Assembly (NCBI GenBank): GCA_009691845.1
Contig: SIAJ01000041.1
Span: 1-45,241 of the forward strand
Source of the DNA: Gemmataceae bacterium
GTDB lineage: Bacteria > Planctomycetota > Planctomycetia > Gemmatales > Gemmataceae
Length of the DNA: 45,241 nt
Reading direction: 5' to 3'
Positions 1 through 8,576 of this stretch are shown here, in pieces. How positions within the stretch are numbered: position 1 is the first letter of the stretch; the number at the start of each line of letters is the position of its first letter. The position numbers were made by a program, and so were the translations under genes. A model generated the notes under the pieces. It ran no database searches, was not told the origin of the DNA, and saw only the letters and a list, made by a program, of their open reading frames with translations.

Positions 1-72
1 CTTCAATGATGTAAGCCGGAGCCTGAAGCGTCAGCGAGGGCGAGAGAGAGCAACCGAGATCTGGGCTGAGCC

Positions 73-480
73 TCACGTCAGGCTCTTCGGCCCAAATGCC
101 TCCGGTAACAAATCGCGAACGCTCGTCCTGAAAATTTCCGTGCCATCGCAGACGGAGATCATCTCGGCATCCGGATTGAATTCAAACAAAACCTGCCGAC
201 AAGCACCACAAGGAGCAATGGGCTTCTCGGTCGGCGTGTAAACCACGATGGCCTCGAAACTCGTTTCGCCCGCGGCGACCATCGAGAAAATCGCTGTTCG
301 TTCCGCACAATTCGTCAGCCCATACGCAGCATTCTCGACATTGCAGCCGGAAAACATCGCACCGGATTGGGCAGCTAGCGCGGCACCCACGCGGAAATGG
401 CTGTAGGGAGCGTAGGCTCGAACGCTCGCTTCTCGCGCGAGGTGTGTGAGTTGTTCGATCGTCTTCGTAGGAATAGACAC
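73..480 (-). CDS. cdd: Cytidine deaminase
   Basis: Cytoplasmic pyrimidine-salvage enzyme that hydrolyses cytidine and deoxycytidine to uridine and deoxyuridine. The 135-residue length fits the short homotetrameric family. The zinc site is visible as C58-A-E60 (catalytic Glu) and PCGAC (C91, C94); the nucleoside-binding stretches around FRVGAAL and NVENAAYG are intact. I chose the GTG at 480: GGGAG lies about 7 bases upstream on the minus strand, and an upstream start would add 19 residues that do not resemble the family and overlap the divergent gene at 505. No operon partner is visible; it is divergent from the membrane protein 24 bases away. Family call is secure, start moderately so. Confidence 0.93.
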   Translation of the reverse strand: MSIPTKTIEQLTHLAREASVRAYAPYSHFRVGAALAAQSGAMFSGCNVENAAYGLTNCAERTAIFSMVAAGETSFEAIVVYTPTEKPIAPCGACRQVLFEFNPDAEMISVCDGTEIFRTSVRDLLPEAFGPKSLT

Positions 481-504
481 GGGCACTCTCCCGAGGCATG
501 ATGC

Positions 505-1005
505 GTGGACGTTGAACCCGCCATTTCCGAATCGCACGGCAACGAGCCGAGGCCATTGTTCATTGTCCAGGAACTTCCGAACGGCGTTCGCTTCGTGGCC
601 ACGCCGACAAGCAAGGCAAACGGCGGGCCGATCCTAACACTGTTCGGCGCCTGGCTCGTGTCGATCGCCATACTGACCACGACCGGCGTTTGTTCCTGCC
701 TGTTCATCGAGCGCACTTGGGGCTTGGTGTCGCTCGCGTGGTCCATGATCTCGCTGTTCTATCTACTTCAACTCGCCTGGGATGCCTACGCGTTTTCGAG
801 GCCCTTCTTCCAGATCAACGTCTTGTCCCGTGGCAAGTTCGTCCTCGAACTGGCAGGCAATCGCTTGCAGGCCGGGCAGCGCTGGGGACCACCCCCACCG
901 TGGTTTCTCGGCGTGGCCGTGCCGATGATCCTTCTTCCGGGCCTCCTCCTCGTGACCTGTGTGCTCTTGTCTCGCGATTACCTCGTAACAACAGGAAGAG
1001 TTTGA
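505..1005 (+). CDS. Small membrane protein, unknown function
   Basis: I do not recognise this 166-residue protein. About 40 polar N-terminal residues precede two hydrophobic segments near 42-62 and 74-94; a soluble stretch with an odd GPPPPW run follows, then a third hydrophobic segment near 133-154. This suggests an inner-membrane protein with three helices. The start is a GTG with GAGG about 8 bases upstream; the divergent cdd start is only 24 bases away, so both promoters must overlap the coding ends. The stop is 3 bases before the alcohol dehydrogenase ATG, and GGAAGAG at its 3' end can serve as the ribosome site of that gene, so the two are probably cotranscribed. Confidence 0.65.
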   Translation: MDVEPAISESHGNEPRPLFIVQELPNGVRFVATPTSKANGGPILTLFGAWLVSIAILTTTGVCSCLFIERTWGLVSLAWSMISLFYLLQLAWDAYAFSRPFFQINVLSRGKFVLELAGNRLQAGQRWGPPPPWFLGVAVPMILLPGLLLVTCVLLSRDYLVTTGRV

Positions 1006-1008
1006 ATC

Positions 1009-2073
1009 ATGCCCCAGGTTGCAGTCTTTCACGGGCCAAATCAGGCATTCGAACTGGCATCGTATCCGCTTCCGGAACCGCAAGGACGCGAGGTGCTTGT
1101 GAAAGTCGCCTGTTGCACCTTGTGCCGAGGCGACCTGCATACCCACGCGGGCCGGCGAAAGGAACCCGCACCCAGTGTCTTGGGCCACGAAATTGTCGGG
1201 CGAATCGAGGCTTTCGGCTCGAATACAGCATACGTCGATTATCGCGGACTGCCCTTGCACGTCGGGGATCGCATCACCTGGTCCGTGACCGCGTCCTGTG
1301 GGAAGTGCTTGCTCTGCGAAGATCGGATCCCGCAAAAGTGTTCGGCCGTGTTCAAATACGGGCATCAACAACATGACCCCCAAATGCCCTTCTCCGGTGG
1401 GCTGGCCGAGTACGTCTTGCTGAAGCCTGGCACGAGCATCGTCCGCATTGCCGATTCGGTCCCCGATTCGCTTGCCGCGCTCGCCAACTGTGCGACGGCC
1501 ACGGCCGCTTCGGTGTTGCGGGAAATCGGCATCATCTCGCATCGGAGTCTAATGATCTTCGGGGCCGGAGTGCTTGGCCTGACCGCGACAGCCATGGCAC
1601 GCACGATGGGCGTGAAGCGCGTGATCGTCTGCGAACCCGATGCACAGCGTCGCGAGCAGGCGTTGGCGTTCGGAGCAACGGAGGTTTTCGCTCCGGATGA
1701 CTACCCGAAGGGAACGGTCGATGTCGCCCTGGAACTCGCGGGCACAAAAGAATCGGTCGAAGCCGCGTTTGCCGCCCCGCGAGTCGGCGGAACCGTGATG
1801 CTCGCGGGAACCCTGCAACCGACACCGGGAGTTCTCTTCGATCCGGAAGGCGCCGTTCGGCGAATGCTGACCATGCACGGCGTCCACAACTACACACCGA
1901 TCGACCTGGCCGAAGCCGTTGCGTTCCTGGAAATTCACGCGAAGCCTTTTCCATTCGCGGACCTCATCGGTCCAAGTTTCCGCCTCGAAGAAGTCGATGC
2001 TGCATTCGCCTACGGCCACGCTCATCCGGGGCAGCATGTGGCAATCGTGCCGCTTTCCGAGCCACGACCGTAA
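1009..2073 (+). CDS. Zinc-dependent alcohol dehydrogenase (MDR), HpnZ-like
   Basis: Medium-chain, NAD(P)-dependent alcohol dehydrogenase of 354 residues. Catalytic zinc ligands are C39 and the H60-E61 pair of the GHE motif; the structural zinc loop has four cysteines at 97, 100, 103 and 111; the Rossmann glycine motif is GAGVLG at 185-190. The LHTHAGRR and VLGHEIVG context resembles the family named as putative phosphonate-catabolism dehydrogenase (HpnZ type), but no phosphonate genes are nearby, so the substrate is open. The usual CGSDLH reads CRGDLH here. The start ATG has GGAAGAG just upstream, inside the end of the preceding gene. The last codons (Glu-Pro-Arg-Pro) and stop lie within the left arm of an inverted repeat at 2059-2112. 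Confidence 0.85.
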   Translation: MPQVAVFHGPNQAFELASYPLPEPQGREVLVKVACCTLCRGDLHTHAGRRKEPAPSVLGHEIVGRIEAFGSNTAYVDYRGLPLHVGDRITWSVTASCGKCLLCEDRIPQKCSAVFKYGHQQHDPQMPFSGGLAEYVLLKPGTSIVRIADSVPDSLAALANCATATAASVLREIGIISHRSLMIFGAGVLGLTATAMARTMGVKRVIVCEPDAQRREQALAFGATEVFAPDDYPKGTVDVALELAGTKESVEAAFAAPRVGGTVMLAGTLQPTPGVLFDPEGAVRRMLTMHGVHNYTPIDLAEAVAFLEIHAKPFPFADLIGPSFRLEEVDAAFAYGHAHPGQHVAIVPLSEPRP

Positions 2074-2112
2074 GGGAGTGGGCAGCCTCCCGCTCCCTTG
2101 CGGTCGCGGCTC
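2059..2112. repeat. Imperfect inverted repeat, 24-base arms
   Basis: Arms 2059-2082 and 2089-2112 match at 21 of 24 positions around a 6-base centre. All three mismatches are transitions, two of which would still pair as G-U in RNA. It covers the stop codon of the dehydrogenase gene, so it may act as a terminator, but there is no T-run. It resembles in form the other long intergenic palindromes in this window but not in sequence. Confidence 0.85.
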
Positions 2113-2169
2113 CGATGTTCCTACGTGCATATATCAACTGAAGTCGCGTTTTCAGTTTGGACTCAGAAC

Positions 2170-3789
2170 ATGCGTCTCCCCCGTCTGCGTCGCTGGTTGC
2201 CGATCGCGATCACCCTGTTCGTGTTGCTGCTCCTGTATGCCCTGTGGCCGGCGACATCGAAATTCACCGTCAGCGCGGAGACGACTTACGTTACGGACAC
2301 GCTCGACGAGAACGGGTTTGTCGATTATCCCAAGGCACTCAATGATCGATTGAGCCAGGGCATTACGCCCGAGAATAACGCCAAGGTCTTGATCATGCTA
2401 GCACTCGGCCCGAAGCCGGAAGGGGCGGAGATGCCGCCCGGTTATTTTCGCCGCCTGGGTATCGATCGGCCCACGGATGACGGGCCGTACCTCGTCGGTT
2501 CGGAAAAGTTCTTCAAGGCTCTTCCGAAGAAGGAGCTTCCCGACGACGATGCTGGACCTTTCGATCCCCCTGCTGATTTGAAGAAGCGTTGGGAAGACGA
2601 GCAGGATCGCGCGCGAAGCTGGCCCTGGAAGCCGGCAAACCATCCGGAGATTGCCGAGTGGCTGAAGACAAACGAGAAGCCCCTGGCGATCATCGCCGAG
2701 GCCTGCAAACGCTCGAAATACTACAACCCGCTTCTGTCCCGAAATCCCGAACCTCAGTCAATGCAAATCGTCGGCAGTTTACTTCCGAGCGTTCAGAAAT
2801 GCCGTGCGGTCGCGAACATGCTCGCCACGCGTTCCATGCTGCACCTCGGCAACGGCGACTTCGAGGGTGCCTGGCAGGATTTGATGGTGTGCCAAAAGCT
2901 GGGTCGTCTCCTCGCCCAAGGAGGCACGATGATCGAAGACCTCGTCGGCATCGCCATTGTGACCATTGCGGCTCACAAGCAAGTTGTGTTCTTGAGCCAC
3001 GCGAAAGTGCCGGCAAAGCAAATCCTCGTTTGGCGAGAGGAACTGAGAATGCTCCCCTCGATGCCGGGCGTTGCCGACAAACTCGATCTGACCGAACGCT
3101 TCATGATGCTCGATTGTTTGATGACAATCATCTATCGCGGCCCAAACGCAATGGGCCATCTTGAGGGAAGCTCCTCCAAACTTCCTCCGCGAGATACGAC
3201 ATTGAACCGAATGCTACGCCGGAGTGTCGACTACAATCCCACCTTCCGACTCGCGAATGCGATGTACGATCGGTGCGTGGCCGCCTGCCGATTGCCGAGC
3301 CGGGCCGAGCGCAAACGGGAGTTGGATACGATCGAACGCGAGGTCAAATCGACGAAACGCGAGGTCACAGCATTTTCGCTTCTCGAAAAGTTGGCCAGCA
3401 GCGAGATAAGCCGCGGCGAGTACATGGGAAAGGTTTATATTTCGATCTTGCTGCCAGCATTCATGAAAATTCAAGATGCAGCCGACCGTACCGAGCAAAC
3501 CGAGCAGAACCTGCAAGTCGCTTTCGCCTTGGCCGCGTACCAGGCCGACAACGGCCGCTACCCCGCGACGCTGAACCAACTCGCTCCCAAGTATCTTGCC
3601 AAGATTCCAGGCGACCTGTTCTCGGGCCAGCCGCTGATTTACCGGCTCACCGACGATGGCTACTTGCTTTACAGTGTTGGAATAAACGAGAACGACGAGG
3701 AAGGACGATGGACCGACGATCAACCGCGAGGCGATGATCTTCGCGTGCGGATGCCGGCGAAGGAACCAGTGAAAAAAGTTGGCGACTAA
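2170..3789 (+). CDS. Membrane-anchored protein with pseudopilin-like C-terminal segment
   Basis: 539-residue protein of unknown function. The start chosen is the ATG at 2170, which places a basic patch (RLPRLRRW) before one hydrophobic helix (about residues 10-27), the pattern of an N-terminal anchor; in-frame sequence upstream of it runs through the inverted repeat and is unlikely to be coding. The middle is helical and unrecognised. The last 90 residues (AAYQADNGRYP, then LFSGQPLIYR and GYLLYSVG) look like the C-terminal segment found in many planctomycete proteins related to type II secretion pseudopilins, without the prepilin cleavage motif. The bulk probably faces the periplasm. It ends 2 bases before the convergent epimerase gene. 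Confidence 0.75.
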   Translation: MRLPRLRRWLPIAITLFVLLLLYALWPATSKFTVSAETTYVTDTLDENGFVDYPKALNDRLSQGITPENNAKVLIMLALGPKPEGAEMPPGYFRRLGIDRPTDDGPYLVGSEKFFKALPKKELPDDDAGPFDPPADLKKRWEDEQDRARSWPWKPANHPEIAEWLKTNEKPLAIIAEACKRSKYYNPLLSRNPEPQSMQIVGSLLPSVQKCRAVANMLATRSMLHLGNGDFEGAWQDLMVCQKLGRLLAQGGTMIEDLVGIAIVTIAAHKQVVFLSHAKVPAKQILVWREELRMLPSMPGVADKLDLTERFMMLDCLMTIIYRGPNAMGHLEGSSSKLPPRDTTLNRMLRRSVDYNPTFRLANAMYDRCVAACRLPSRAERKRELDTIEREVKSTKREVTAFSLLEKLASSEISRGEYMGKVYISILLPAFMKIQDAADRTEQTEQNLQVAFALAAYQADNGRYPATLNQLAPKYLAKIPGDLFSGQPLIYRLTDDGYLLYSVGINENDEEGRWTDDQPRGDDLRVRMPAKEPVKKVGD

Positions 3790-3791
3790 GC

Positions 3792-4724
3792 TTAACCCAC
3801 CTTCTTCCGGAAATGCTCAATCGTTTGCTTCAGACCTTCCTCACGGCTGACCTTCGGCTCCCAGCCGAGTAGTTTTCTCGCCAGCGAGATGTCAGGCCGG
3901 CGTTGTTTCGGGTCGTCAGATGGCAGTGGCTTGTAAACGATCTGGCTCTTGCTTCCGGTGTGCTTCAGGATCTCCTTCGCGAACTCCAGGATCGTGAGTT
4001 CCGAAGGATTGCCGATGTTTACCGGCATGTGATAGTCGCTGTGGAGCAGGCGGAAGATGCCATCAACCAAGTCCGAGACGTAGCAAAAACTGCGTGTTTG
4101 CTGGCCCTCGCCGTACACAGTCAACGATTCGCCTCGCAAAGCCTGGCCGACGAAATTGGGCAGCACTCGCCCATCGTCGAGGCGCATCCGTTCGCCATAC
4201 GTGTTGAAGATGCGAACGATGTGCGTCCGCACGCCGTGCTCGCGGTGGTAGGCCATCGTCATCGCTTCGGCAAATCGTTTCGACTCGTCGTACATGCTCC
4301 GTTCGCCCACGGGATTCACGTGGCCCCAGTAGTCTTCCGTTTGCGGATGGATTTCCGGGTCGCCATACACTTCGCTGGTGCTCGCCGTGAGATAACGTGC
4401 TCCGTGCGCCTTGGCGATTCCAAGAGCAACGTGCGAGCCGAGCGAGCCGACCTTGAGCGTCTGGATCGGGCTCTTCTGATAATCGACCGGGCTCGCCGGG
4501 CTGGCAAAGTGCAGCACGTTGTCGATCAATCCATCCACAAACAGAGGCTTGGAGATGTCGTGAACGATCACGCGGAACTTGGGATTATCGACCAGGTGGC
4601 GAATGTTTTCCGGCCGACCGGTGATAAAGTTATCGACACAAACGACCGAGTGCCCCTCGGCCAGGAATCGTTCGGAAAGATGGGAGCCAATAAACCCGGC
4701 CCCCCCGGTGATGAGCGTACGCAC
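3792..4724 (-). CDS. uxs: UDP-glucuronate decarboxylase (UDP-xylose synthase), SDR family
   Basis: Cytoplasmic NAD-dependent enzyme expected to convert UDP-glucuronate to UDP-xylose for surface polysaccharide. The extended SDR fold is shown by GGAGFIG (residues 7-13), the TSEVYG motif with S117 and E118, and the catalytic Y145-x3-K149. The sequence around the Glu and the [17 protein letters not shown] stretch is typical of UXS rather than of UDP-glucose epimerases. The 310-residue length is normal for bacterial UXS. Start is GTG at 4724 with a purine-rich GAGAGAA upstream. It stands alone, convergent with 2170-3789; no other sugar-nucleotide genes are adjacent. A related NAD-dependent epimerase/dehydratase is the alternative. 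Confidence 0.85.
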   Translation of the reverse strand: MRTLITGGAGFIGSHLSERFLAEGHSVVCVDNFITGRPENIRHLVDNPKFRVIVHDISKPLFVDGLIDNVLHFASPASPVDYQKSPIQTLKVGSLGSHVALGIAKAHGARYLTASTSEVYGDPEIHPQTEDYWGHVNPVGERSMYDESKRFAEAMTMAYHREHGVRTHIVRIFNTYGERMRLDDGRVLPNFVGQALRGESLTVYGEGQQTRSFCYVSDLVDGIFRLLHSDYHMPVNIGNPSELTILEFAKEILKHTGSKSQIVYKPLPSDDPKQRRPDISLARKLLGWEPKVSREEGLKQTIEHFRKKVG

Positions 4725-4852
4725 TGATTCTCTCTTTGTGTGTGAATAGCAAACAATCCTGAGCCACGAGAAATTGCATCAAAAGATCAAAGCCAATTAT
4801 TCACCACGGATTACGACTTGGCCGCGCTCACCCATCCGCGTTCGATCGCCTT

Positions 4853-6064
4853 TTACTGAGAACTGCCAAGCGACAAGCAAATGAGTTCTTTGTTATCTCG
4901 GATGAAAACCTTGCCGTCGGCAATCGCAGGATGGGCCCAGGTGGAGCCGCCCGCTTTGGACTTGGCAAGTTCCTGATACTCCTTGACGTTCGGAGCAAGC
5001 AGGGTCAGATTTCCGGTCGAATCGTCGTGCATGAGCAGGTTGCCATCCGCCAGTTTCAGAAGGGCCGCGTGATACTTGCCGACGCTCGGCTTCTTCCAAA
5101 TTTCCTTGCCAGTAGCCGATTCGACGCAACGAAGTGTGACGGTTGGATTGAGTCCAATCATTCCGGTGACGACAAAATAGTGTTCCTTGCTCACAACGAC
5201 AGGTGTCGAGAAATAGCACGTCAGGGCCGGGTTCTTCCACACTTGCGCGACTTCAGTCTTGGAGGTTTCCTTGACCACAACTGTACCAGCAGTCACGGAA
5301 CCTGCCACAAAATACTCGTCGATCTTGATCGGCGTGGTCGAGCTTTCGTTCAGCTTATCCTTGAAGGGAAACTTCCAACGCACTTCGCCCGCTGGCGTGA
5401 TGGACGTCAGGTTCGCACCCGTGAGCACGACGATGTTCTTGTCGAGCAAGACCGGTGCCGCGTAACTCGCAGGGTCATCGCCGGCCGTCCACGTCAGCTT
5501 GCCGGTTTTCAGATCGAAAGCCTTGATTCCCTTGCTGCCGGAACCGCCACCTTGCACCACCACGTTTTCGCCGACAACGAGTGGCGACGCCGAAAGCCCG
5601 AAGAAGAGGTTGTGCTTCTTGGCATCTTCGAGCACGTCCGCCTTCCAGAGTGGCTGGCCCGATTTCGCTTCCCAGCAAGCCAGGGTGCCGGTGATGCCGA
5701 AGGTATAGAGCTTGCCATCGTGAACGCACGGCGTGCCACGCGGGCCATTGCCGAACAGCGTGGTAAACGCGGGCTTCGAATACGTCTGCTCCCACTTCTT
5801 GTCGCCACTCTTGGCGTCGAAGGCCTGGATGAGTTCTTCTTCCTTGCCTTTCACCTTCGTGTGCAGGAACACGAGGCCACCGGCGGCGATTGGCGAACTG
5901 TGCCCCTCGCCGACTTCACCACGCCAGAGAATCTTGAGGTCCCCTTTCCAGGGAGCAACCCTTTCCGGCGACGTGCCATCGCGATTCGGGCCAAGCCACT
6001 GCGGCCAATCGCCAGCAACCGAGAGGGAAGCACAGCACAGTAGAAGTGCCAGGCAGAAACGCAT
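4853..6064 (-). CDS. Secreted PQQ-type beta-propeller protein (BamB-like repeats)
   Basis: 403-residue exported protein. A signal peptide covers about residues 1-17 (hydrophobic core ending SVAG), followed by GDWPQWLGPNRDG, the opening commonly seen in planctomycete PQQ-like propellers. Repeated blades with W-x-A/G-type closing motifs follow (for example KLTWTAGDDPAS). No residues specific to PQQ binding or a dehydrogenase active site are evident, so an enzymatic role is not supported; a scaffold or sensor in the periplasm is more likely. Start ATG has GGGAGAA upstream on the minus strand. The start is 22 bases from the end of the cysteine-cluster gene 6087-6560, so joint transcription is possible. 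Confidence 0.85.
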   Translation of the reverse strand: MRFCLALLLCCASLSVAGDWPQWLGPNRDGTSPERVAPWKGDLKILWRGEVGEGHSSPIAAGGLVFLHTKVKGKEEELIQAFDAKSGDKKWEQTYSKPAFTTLFGNGPRGTPCVHDGKLYTFGITGTLACWEAKSGQPLWKADVLEDAKKHNLFFGLSASPLVVGENVVVQGGGSGSKGIKAFDLKTGKLTWTAGDDPASYAAPVLLDKNIVVLTGANLTSITPAGEVRWKFPFKDKLNESSTTPIKIDEYFVAGSVTAGTVVVKETSKTEVAQVWKNPALTCYFSTPVVVSKEHYFVVTGMIGLNPTVTLRCVESATGKEIWKKPSVGKYHAALLKLADGNLLMHDDSTGNLTLLAPNVKEYQELAKSKAGGSTWAHPAIADGKVFIRDNKELICLSLGSSQ

Positions 6065-6086
6065 GATGAATTCTCCCTAGGTCAGA

Positions 6087-6560
6087 TCAAGTGCGTACGG
6101 CCAGCGGAATGCGCGTCGTATTCTCTGCCGTCTTACTGGAGTGGACGGAACGCGGTTCCGCTTCATTCAGAAATTCGTGCAGAGGGGCATAACGCCACGG
6201 AAGCCCCGACGCGTCGGCCAGTTCTTTCAACCGGCGAAGGTACGTCTCCGTGATCTCGTTCCCTGTGTTTTGATACGACGGATCGCAGAAATAGACACGG
6301 CAACCTAGAGGACGCGGATCACGAGCAGTGCAAAGGTTCTCGACCTGAAACGGACAAAAGTCGCGTGACACAGGCTGTTCAAACGGCGGTGCCGAGGCGA
6401 GCAGGACTTCCGCTTCGAGATTCGAGATGAACAGCGTGTGGCCATATTCCTTGAACCGGCAACAACGCCCGGACGAATCGCACTTCGGCCCGGCTGCCGC
6501 GATGGACGCATCGACCTCGGTGTAAAGGGCGAGGACACGAGCATGGTCGGCGAGCGTCAT
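6087..6560 (-). CDS. YkgJ-type cysteine-cluster protein
   Basis: 157-residue protein of the YkgJ family, probably binding zinc or an iron-sulfur cluster in the cytoplasm; the reaction is unknown. Cysteines at 27, 33, 34, 69, 77, 87 and 92 are spaced as in the family, with the RPLGCRVYFCD segment typical of the second half. Its ATG overlaps the stop of the upstream cysteine-cluster gene by four bases (ATGA at 6557-6560), so the two are translationally coupled and probably act together, perhaps as a heterodimer (inference). Confidence 0.8.
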   Translation of the reverse strand: MTLADHARVLALYTEVDASIAAAGPKCDSSGRCCRFKEYGHTLFISNLEAEVLLASAPPFEQPVSRDFCPFQVENLCTARDPRPLGCRVYFCDPSYQNTGNEITETYLRRLKELADASGLPWRYAPLHEFLNEAEPRSVHSSKTAENTTRIPLAVRT

Positions 6561-6967
6561 ACTCGAACCACCTTCACTCGCCGGGTGATTTCTTCAACCG
6601 AAATCAAATCACCCTGATTGCAGCCGGGACACTCTTCCGCTGTTCGTTTCCAATCTTCGGGCGTGGTCGTGTTGCTTTCCCAAAACGGCCAGGTTCGGCA
6701 CTGCCTGGGTCGAACGGGGTAAATCGTGCAGCCCCCTTCGCGATCCCAGAAGATGCAATCGTTGTTCGCCTTTTCCTTCAGCGAGCGACGAGGGGCCTCG
6801 CGACGTGTGTACAGACCGACCACTTCCTCCAACGGCTCACCGCGAAACTCGGCGATGGCCGCGATCTCCGCATCGTTCACCCACACAAAGCCCGGCGAAC
6901 CCGTACAGCATTTGCCGCACTGCGTGCAGGCGAATTCTAAACCATCGGCATACCAGGGATCGGACAC
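6557..6967 (-). CDS. YkgJ-type cysteine-cluster protein
   Basis: 136-residue YkgJ-family protein. The N-terminal cluster reads C14-x2-C17-x2-C20-C21, and a second group follows in CIFWDREGGC and RPRQCRTWPFW, with a further CPGC near the C-terminus. I place the start at GTG 6967 because a strong AGGAGGAGG lies at 6975-6983 on the minus strand; the longer reading from 7024 would bury that site. The first gene of a two-gene unit with 6087-6560. Metal or cluster binding is inferred from the family; the substrate is not known. Confidence 0.85.
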   Translation of the reverse strand: MSDPWYADGLEFACTQCGKCCTGSPGFVWVNDAEIAAIAEFRGEPLEEVVGLYTRREAPRRSLKEKANNDCIFWDREGGCTIYPVRPRQCRTWPFWESNTTTPEDWKRTAEECPGCNQGDLISVEEITRRVKVVRV

Positions 6968-6974
6968 GCGTGAA

Positions 6975-6983
6975 CCTCCTCCT
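6975..6983 (-). promoter_or_regulatory. Strong ribosome binding site that fixes a GTG start
   Basis: Read on the minus strand this is AGGAGGAGG, seven bases before the GTG at 6967. It decides the start of the cysteine-cluster gene against an in-frame start 57 bases upstream. Confidence 0.8.
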
Positions 6984-7162
6984 GCGATCTTAGCAGAAGG
7001 AGCGGTATTGTTCCTCCTCCCCAAAGCGGCCCGTTTCGGTGAGTGGCTTGAGTCGCAACGGCCGAAACTTCTCCCTCCGAAACGGAATGGGGGGAAACTC
7101 TCGCATCCCTCCGCTAAATCCGCGATAATTGTGCGGTGAAGTCCTTGTTCAGGGTGACACCG

Positions 7163-8446
7163 ATGTGGATCGTTCGCAATCGCCGAGAATTCCTGCGGGC
7201 CGGCGGCCTCTGTGTTGGCGGGCTGACGTTGCCTGATTTGCTTCGCTGCCAGGCGACAGCCGCACAGCCCACACGAGCCAGGGACAAGGCCGTCATCATG
7301 GTCTACCTGAACGGTGGGCCTTCACATCTCGATATGTACGACCTGAAGCCGAATGCACCCGTTGAGTATCGCGGCGAATTTCAGCCGACGCGAACCAATG
7401 TTTCCGGCATGGACATTTGCGAGTTGATGCCGCTGCAAGCCAAGATCGCGGACAAGTTCGCCATCGTTCGCAACATGAAGTTTCAACAGGAAGGCCACAC
7501 CGCCCCGGAACTTTACTCCGGTTTCCTGCGTGGTGATCGGCCGGCCATCGGCTCCGTGATCAGCAGGCTGCGAGTCGATAGCGGCGTTCGCAATCCGATG
7601 CCACCGTATGTGTATCTCGGCGACGCGAACCACGTCGGCCATCCGGGTTTTCTCGGCAAGGCTCACGAGGCCTATATTCCGGGTGCGAAGGCCGCCAACC
7701 TCGGATTGGCCCGCGAGATGACGTTGGAAAAGCTCGGCGATCGCCGCGATTTGCTGAAGTCCTTTGATCAGACTCATCGCGAGTTGGACATCCGCGGCAG
7801 CATGACCGGCCTGGACACGTTCAACGCACAGGCCTTGGAGATGATGTCAACAAATCGGGTGCGCGATGCGTTCGACGTCTCAAGGGAGCCCGAAAAGATT
7901 CGCGGGAAGTACGGCAAGGGGACCGAGTACCTGCTTGCTCGCCGACTCGTCGAGGCCGGCGTGCCGATGGTGGCCATCACGCCGCAAAATCACGGCGTGC
8001 CAAAAGATTGCAACGGCCAGTGGGACCACCACGATCATGTCTTCAAGTGTCTGCGAGCGGTGTTGCCGCAATACGATCAATCGGTCCACGCATTAATTAG
8101 CGACCTGCACGATCGCGGTCTCGACAAGGACGTGGCCGTCGTGATCTGGGGAGAAATGGGTCGCACGCCGAGAGTCGGCAGCCAACGCGGTACAGTCGCA
8201 GGCCGCGACCACTGGCCACAAGCCGGCTTCGCGGTTCTGGCAGGCGGAGGCTTTACGACCGGCCAGGTGATCGGAGCGACAAACGCCCGCGGCGAACGAC
8301 CAGCCGGAGAACATTACACGCCGCAGAATGTGCTCGCCACGCTGTACACGCACCTCGGCATCGACCCACGCTCGGCGATTCCAGATCATTCCGGGCGGCC
8401 GGTGCATTTGCTGGATGACACGCGGGGGATTCGGGAATTGGCGTAA
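7163..8446 (+). CDS. DUF1501 protein with Tat-type signal
   Basis: 427-residue DUF1501 protein, a family abundant in planctomycetes and thought to share the alkaline phosphatase/sulfatase fold. The ATG at 7163 gives an N-terminus with RNRREFLRAGG and a hydrophobic stretch, a twin-arginine type signal, so export as a folded protein is likely. Family blocks are visible: NGGPSHLDMYDLKP near the start of the mature chain, then WDHHDHVFKCL, and GEMGRTPRVG followed by GRDHWP near the C-terminus. The enzymatic activity is unknown. The PSCyt/PSD1 gene begins 130 bases downstream on the same strand, the arrangement typical of this family. An in-frame GTG at 7136 is a less likely start. Confidence 0.88.
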   Translation: MWIVRNRREFLRAGGLCVGGLTLPDLLRCQATAAQPTRARDKAVIMVYLNGGPSHLDMYDLKPNAPVEYRGEFQPTRTNVSGMDICELMPLQAKIADKFAIVRNMKFQQEGHTAPELYSGFLRGDRPAIGSVISRLRVDSGVRNPMPPYVYLGDANHVGHPGFLGKAHEAYIPGAKAANLGLAREMTLEKLGDRRDLLKSFDQTHRELDIRGSMTGLDTFNAQALEMMSTNRVRDAFDVSREPEKIRGKYGKGTEYLLARRLVEAGVPMVAITPQNHGVPKDCNGQWDHHDHVFKCLRAVLPQYDQSVHALISDLHDRGLDKDVAVVIWGEMGRTPRVGSQRGTVAGRDHWPQAGFAVLAGGGFTTGQVIGATNARGERPAGEHYTPQNVLATLYTHLGIDPRSAIPDHSGRPVHLLDDTRGIRELA

Positions 8447-8576
8447 CAGACTCGGTGGCTTAAGGTGCTCAGTCTTTCTTGTCCTTGGGCCGGAACAAAC
8501 CACTCCGCCTTTTCCCTACCGCCCACCGAATAGTTGCGGTAGAATCTCTCTACTCACAACACCCGCGAGTCTCCTC

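Noticed and set aside
1..72. Possible fragment of a dispersed repeat at the left edge (around 14-44)
   Set aside because: The purine-rich sequence with AGCCGGAGCCTGAAGCG resembles a planctomycete intergenic repeat, but a single 30-base piece at the edge cannot be supported.
4931..6043. Plus-strand open frame opposite the PQQ-type propeller
   Set aside because: Composition is typical of an antisense frame in GC-rich DNA and no motif is present.
8328..8576. N-terminal extension of the PSCyt/PSD1 gene overlapping the DUF1501 gene
   Set aside because: It is the shadow of the DUF1501 3' end; a GTG at 8577 leads straight into a signal peptide.
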